A DNA stretch of 9,591 bases, from assembly GCA_934569225.1 (NCBI GenBank), contig CAKTKC010000035.1:1-9591 (forward strand). Direction: 5' to 3'. Below are positions 6,420 to 9,591 of this stretch, one piece after another. The notes beneath the pieces are model-generated. The model ran no database searches. It worked only from the letters and a program-made list of their open reading frames with translations, and was not told where the DNA came from. Positions within the stretch are counted from its first letter, which is position 1; each line of letters begins with the position of its first letter. Source of the DNA: an uncultured Oscillospiraceae bacterium. Lineage in GTDB: Bacteria > Bacillota > Clostridia > Oscillospirales > Oscillospiraceae. The position numbers and the translations under genes were made by a program.

Positions 6420-7226
6420 ATGAACGAAAAACGCCGCCCCCAGGGGCGGAATTTCCCGCCCCGCCCCGCCCAGGCAGCGCCTGCGGAGGAAGTTGAGGGG
6501 CAGCTGGAAGGGCGCAACGCCCTCCAGGAAGCGCTCAGAAGCGGGCGCACCATTGACAAGGTATTCATCGCCGACGGCGACACCGACCGGGGCTTGCAGC
6601 GTCTGGCCGCCGAGGCAAAGGACGCGGGGGCTGTGGTGGTCAGCGTTGACCGGCGGAAGCTGGATGCCATGTCCTTCACCCATGCCCATCAGGGCGTGAT
6701 CGCCCTGGCCGCCGCCCACGCCTATTTTACCGTTGACGAGATTCTTGAGGAGGCCGCGTCCCGTGGGGAAGCACCCCTGATCGTCATCTGCGACGAGCTG
6801 TCCGACCCCCACAATCTGGGCGCCATCCTCAGAAGCGCCGAATGCGCGGGTGCCCACGGCGTCATCATTCCCAAACGCCGCAGCGTGGGTCTGACTGCCA
6901 CCGTGGCCAAGGCTTCCGCCGGCGCCGTGGAGTACATGAAGGTCGCCCGGGTGACCAATATCAACACCGCCATCGCCGAGCTGAAGGACAAGGGCGTCTG
7001 GGTGTTCGGCACCGCCGCCGAAGGCTCCATTCCCATGTACAAAGCCGACCTGACCGTCCCCGCCGCCATTGTCATCGGCAATGAGGGCGAGGGCTTAAGC
7101 CAGCTGGTTCGCAAGAACTGCGACGTGATGGTCAGCATCCCCATGAAGGGGAAAATCAGCTCTCTCAATGCGTCCGCCGCCGCATCCATTCTGCTCTACG
7201 AAGCGGTACGCCAGCGCATCGGCTGA
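6420..7226 (+). CDS. rlmB: TrmH/SpoU-family RNA 2'-O-methyltransferase (RlmB type)
   Basis: This SPOUT-class enzyme transfers a methyl group from S-adenosylmethionine to a ribose 2'-OH. The best family match is RlmB, which modifies G2251 (E. coli numbering) in the peptidyl-transferase P loop of 23S rRNA. The product has 268 residues. A disordered basic/Pro-rich N-terminus (1-25) precedes a substrate-binding domain (about 27-102, starting EGRNALQEAL) and the SpoU catalytic domain (about 119-262). Motif 1 is DPHNLGAILRSAE (129-141, with N132 and catalytic R138). Motif 2 is VIGNEGEGL (218-226). Motif 3 is IPMKGKISSLNASAAAS (240-256, with N250 and S252), which forms the trefoil-knot cofactor site. 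I chose the ATG at 6420: AAAGGA (6404-6409) precedes it by 10 bases, and the in-frame ATG at 6375 falls almost on the predicted transcription start. Related paralogues such as TrmH are possible, but the N-terminal domain favours RlmB. Confidence 0.88.
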   Translation: MNEKRRPQGRNFPPRPAQAAPAEEVEGQLEGRNALQEALRSGRTIDKVFIADGDTDRGLQRLAAEAKDAGAVVVSVDRRKLDAMSFTHAHQGVIALAAAHAYFTVDEILEEAASRGEAPLIVICDELSDPHNLGAILRSAECAGAHGVIIPKRRSVGLTATVAKASAGAVEYMKVARVTNINTAIAELKDKGVWVFGTAAEGSIPMYKADLTVPAAIVIGNEGEGLSQLVRKNCDVMVSIPMKGKISSLNASAAASILLYEAVRQRIG

Positions 7227-7258
7227 CAGCAGCCGAATTTCACCAGGAGGAAACCCAT

Positions 7259-9319
7259 ATGGACAATACCAACGAATCCCAGGAATTTGATCTTGACGAC
7301 ATCCTGCGGGAATTTCACGAAGATTCCGACGACGACGTCAAGGATACGGCGTCAGAGGAAGAACTGGACGTAGACGCGCTGCTGGCAGAGGAAGTCTCTT
7401 CCCCGGAACCGGAGCAGCCTGAAGCCGAAGCCCCCGACGCTGCCGAAGCCCCTGAAGAAACCCCCGACCCGGTTTCCAGCGACGCCACCGTCCGCTTTGA
7501 CCCCGCCGAAGCGCTTCCCCAGGAAAAGGAAGAAGCCGCTCCCAGCGACGACACCAGAGCCATCGACGATCTGATCGCCGAAGCGCTGGCGGGCAGCAAC
7601 TCCGACGCCCCCGCGCCGGAAGCCCCCCCGCAGCCCCAGACGCCGCCCATCACCTTTGATCCCCGCCAGCGTCTGCGGGATCTGAAAAAGAAGCTGGTGG
7701 CAGGCCCCGAAAAGCGGTACTATGAGCTGACGGAGCTGGGCATCGGCAAGCTGCAGATCGGCATTCTGCTGAACCTTGTCATCGTGCTGCTGTGCGCCGG
7801 TGTCACCACGCTGCTGGCGCTGGACATGGTGCCGGAAAACCGGATGCGTCTGGTGATCTTCAGCCAGGTACTGGCCATGCTGGTATCCGGACTGCTGGGC
7901 AGTCATCTGATGCTGGACGGGCTGGGCAGCATCTTCAGGGGCCGGTTCAACCTGAATTCTCTGCTTACCTTTACATTCATCGCCTGCTGCGTGGACGCCG
8001 CGTCCTGCCTTGTGGAGCTGCGGGTTCCCTGCTGCGCCGCCTTCTGCTTGGAAATGACCATGGCAATGGCCGCCCGCTGCCAGCGCCGCTCCACCGAAAT
8101 GGGGCAGATGGACACTCTGCGCAAGGCCGTCCGCCTCAAGGGCATCACGAAGGTTTCCGACTATTACGAAGGAAAGCCCGGTCTGGTGCGGGGCGAAGCG
8201 GAAGTCGAGGACTTCATGGACACCTACAGTCGTCCCTCCGCCCCCGAAAAGGTGCAGGGCGTGTACGCCCTGCTGAGTCTGCTAATCTGCATCGGCATTG
8301 CCGTGTTCGCGGGAATGCTCCACGGCACGAGCCTGGGCGTTCAGATCCTCGCCACCAGTCTGCTGGTTGCCGTCCCCGCCAGCTTCTTCATTTCCTACAC
8401 CCGCCCCATGGCAGTGCTGGAAAAGCGGCTGCACATGGTCGGCACCGTGCTGTGCGGCTGGGAGGGCGTGAAGGGTCTGAGCGGCAAGGCCGCCTTCCCC
8501 CTCCGGGATGAAGACCTGTTCCCCCTGGGCAGCACCAAGCTCAACGGCGTCAAATTCTACGGCAAGCGCAGCCCCGATGAGGTCGTGGCTCTGACCGCCT
8601 CCCTGATCACCGCCGCCGGCGGCGGGCTGGTTCCCGTGTTCCAGCAGCTGATGAAGAACCGTAACGTGGAAGAGCATCCCGTGAAGAATTTCCAGAATTA
8701 CGGCACCGGCGGCATCGGCGGCGAGGTCTGCGACGAGCCGGTACTGCTGGGCAGCCTGAACTTTTTGCAGGACATGGGCGTGGTGATCCCTGAAGGCACC
8801 ATGGTCAATCAGGCGGTGTACGCCGCCATCGACGGCCAGCTGTGCGCCGTGTTCGCCATTTCCTACGCCAAGATGCGTTCCGCCGCGGCGGGTCTTGTGA
8901 CCCTGTGCGGCCACCGGTCGGTGACCCCCGTGATTCTGTGCGGGGACTTCATGCTCACGGAAGGCTTCCTGCAATCCAAATTCGGCATCAAGACCCGCCG
9001 GATCGTCTTCCCCACCCGGGAGACTCGCAACGACCTGCTGAACCGCCGTCCCGACCCGGAAGCGGCCGCTCTCGCCATCACCACCCGGGACGAGCTGGTC
9101 AGCGCGGCTTACGCCGTCACCGGCGCGCGCAGCCTGCGCTCCGCCGCCACCCTCGGCACTGTCATCCACCTGATCGGCGGCATTCTGGGAATGCTCACCA
9201 TGCTGGCGCTGGGCTACCTCGGCTCCACGGAGCTGCTCACCCCCACCAACGTGCTATTGTATCAGCTCATCTGGATGATCCCCGGCTTCCTCGTCACGGA
9301 ATGGACGAGAGCTGTGTAA
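7259..9319 (+). CDS. P-type ATPase-like membrane protein, catalytic motifs lost
   Basis: The product has 686 residues; AGGAGG (7245-7250) lies 8 bases before its ATG and 32 bases separate it from rlmB, so they probably form one operon. Residues 1-135 are acidic, Pro/Ala-rich and likely disordered. Eight probable membrane spans follow, at about 166-188, 197-218, 233-254, 255-273, 334-353, 360-378, 631-652 and 663-681: the 4+2+2 plan of P1B heavy-metal ATPases. The large cytoplasmic loop keeps recognisable traces: EEHP (471-474), GTGGIGGEV (482-490), LLGSLNFLQDMGV, and CGDFMLTEGFLQSKFGI (561-577), where ATPases have TGD...A..LGI. DKTGTLT is absent (RDEDLFPLGS, 416-425, sits in its place), as are TGES and GDGxND. 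CPC in the sixth span is VPA (372-374). The loop that should hold the actuator is only about 60 residues. ATP-driven transport is very unlikely; a regulatory or scaffold role is inference. The gene has normal codon use and is not a broken copy. Confidence 0.87.
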   Translation: MDNTNESQEFDLDDILREFHEDSDDDVKDTASEEELDVDALLAEEVSSPEPEQPEAEAPDAAEAPEETPDPVSSDATVRFDPAEALPQEKEEAAPSDDTRAIDDLIAEALAGSNSDAPAPEAPPQPQTPPITFDPRQRLRDLKKKLVAGPEKRYYELTELGIGKLQIGILLNLVIVLLCAGVTTLLALDMVPENRMRLVIFSQVLAMLVSGLLGSHLMLDGLGSIFRGRFNLNSLLTFTFIACCVDAASCLVELRVPCCAAFCLEMTMAMAARCQRRSTEMGQMDTLRKAVRLKGITKVSDYYEGKPGLVRGEAEVEDFMDTYSRPSAPEKVQGVYALLSLLICIGIAVFAGMLHGTSLGVQILATSLLVAVPASFFISYTRPMAVLEKRLHMVGTVLCGWEGVKGLSGKAAFPLRDEDLFPLGSTKLNGVKFYGKRSPDEVVALTASLITAAGGGLVPVFQQLMKNRNVEEHPVKNFQNYGTGGIGGEVCDEPVLLGSLNFLQDMGVVIPEGTMVNQAVYAAIDGQLCAVFAISYAKMRSAAAGLVTLCGHRSVTPVILCGDFMLTEGFLQSKFGIKTRRIVFPTRETRNDLLNRRPDPEAAALAITTRDELVSAAYAVTGARSLRSAATLGTVIHLIGGILGMLTMLALGYLGSTELLTPTNVLLYQLIWMIPGFLVTEWTRAV

Positions 9320-9333
9320 TACCACATTCACCC

Positions 9334-9376
9334 AAACCGTCCCCGGAGCCGCAAGCGCCGGGGACGGTTTTATTTT
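9334..9376 (+). terminator. Strong Rho-independent terminator after the rlmB operon
   Basis: A 13-bp perfect stem (9334-9346 with 9358-9370) with an 11-base loop runs straight into TTTTATTTT. It begins 14 bases after the stop codon and closes the operon. Confidence 0.94.
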
Positions 9377-9503
9377 ACCATTTTCCCCGCACGGCGATTG
9401 TATACCTTGCTGGATTTTCATGCCGGAATTTGTCTGTTTTGCACACAAAAACAAGTGTCCACCCACCAATTTACACAATTTCACAAAGTGACGAAAATAA
9501 GCA

Positions 9504-9532
9504 TTGCAATTAGCGCGTCTTTCGTGTATAAT
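9504..9532 (+). promoter_or_regulatory. Sigma-A promoter of the gene beyond the right edge
   Basis: TTGCAA (9504-9509), a 17-base spacer and a perfect TATAAT (9527-9532). The predicted start is near 9539-9540. The AT-rich stretch 9377-9503 between the terminator and this promoter shows no gene; it contains CAATTTACA followed immediately by CAATTTCAC (9467-9484), a near-repeat of period 9. Confidence 0.85.
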
Positions 9533-9539
9533 GTCACTA

Positions 9540-9591
9540 TTCGGGTGCCCGCGCCCCAAATGGAAGGCTTCCCTTCCCGAAAGGAGTATTG
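9540..9591 (+). promoter_or_regulatory. 5' leader and ribosome binding site of the next gene
   Basis: AAGGAG (9581-9586) is a good ribosome binding site, and its start codon must lie within a few bases past the window. TTCGGG (9540-9545), right at the predicted transcription start, is complementary to CCCGAA (9576-9581), so the leader can fold with its 3' arm touching the ribosome binding site. An inner GGAAG/CTTCC pair (9562-9566 with 9568-9572) has too small a loop to form fully. Confidence 0.5.

Noticed and set aside
8282..9169. Long minus-strand open frame of 295 codons opposite the ATPase-like gene
   Set aside because: It is antisense to a well-supported gene, its Gly/His/Gln/Ala-rich product looks like shadow translation of GC-rich DNA, and it has no ribosome binding site support.
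9470..9490. Rex-like redox repressor operator around TTTACACAATTTCACAAA
   Set aside because: One half (TCACAA) fits, but the required inverted TTGTGA half at the right distance is missing.
1..9591. CRISPR arrays, tRNA or rRNA genes, insertion sequences or phage attachment sites
   Set aside because: No regularly spaced repeats, cloverleaf-like stretches, transposase frames or terminal inverted repeats were seen.

Overview
The window looks like chromosomal DNA from a high-GC, Gram-positive anaerobe of the class Clostridia, most likely an Oscillospiraceae-type gut bacterium. This rests on strong AGGAGG-type ribosome binding sites, short operons bounded by Rho-independent terminators, a sigma/anti-sigma pair typical of gut Clostridia, a SpoIIQ-like LytM protein and Firmicute-like FtsH and RlmB proteins. 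The taxonomic call is inference; there is no rRNA or other decisive marker.

Layout. (1) Bases 1-1752 hold aspS, missing only its first few codons, closed by a terminator at 1759-1788. (2) Bases 1815-3900 hold a plus-strand cluster: an ECF-like sigma factor, a single-span membrane protein overlapping it by 4 bases (probable anti-sigma), and an M23/LytM metallopeptidase resembling SpoIIQ, closed by a terminator at 3866-3893. (3) On the minus strand lie ftsH (4276-6192) and, beyond a hairpin, a 96-residue unrecognised membrane protein (3919-4209). That small gene has markedly lower GC than its neighbours (112 of 291 bases, 38.5%). (4) A divergent promoter region at 6193-6419 serves ftsH leftward and a plus-strand operon rightward. 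That operon is rlmB (a TrmH/SpoU-family 2'-O-methyltransferase) followed 32 bases later by a 686-residue membrane protein, closed by a strong terminator at 9334-9370. (5) The right end carries a textbook sigma-A promoter and the leader and ribosome binding site of a gene that starts beyond the window.

Most genes are housekeeping: tRNA charging, membrane proteolysis and rRNA modification. The most unusual one is the 686-residue protein at 7259-9319. Its membrane topology and C-terminal half follow a heavy-metal (P1B) P-type ATPase, but the phosphorylation motif, hinge motif, membrane metal motif and most of the actuator domain are missing or altered. It looks like a P-type ATPase pseudoenzyme with a long acidic N-terminal tail carrying three copies of a short motif. 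The sigma/anti-sigma/LytM cluster is the second region of interest.
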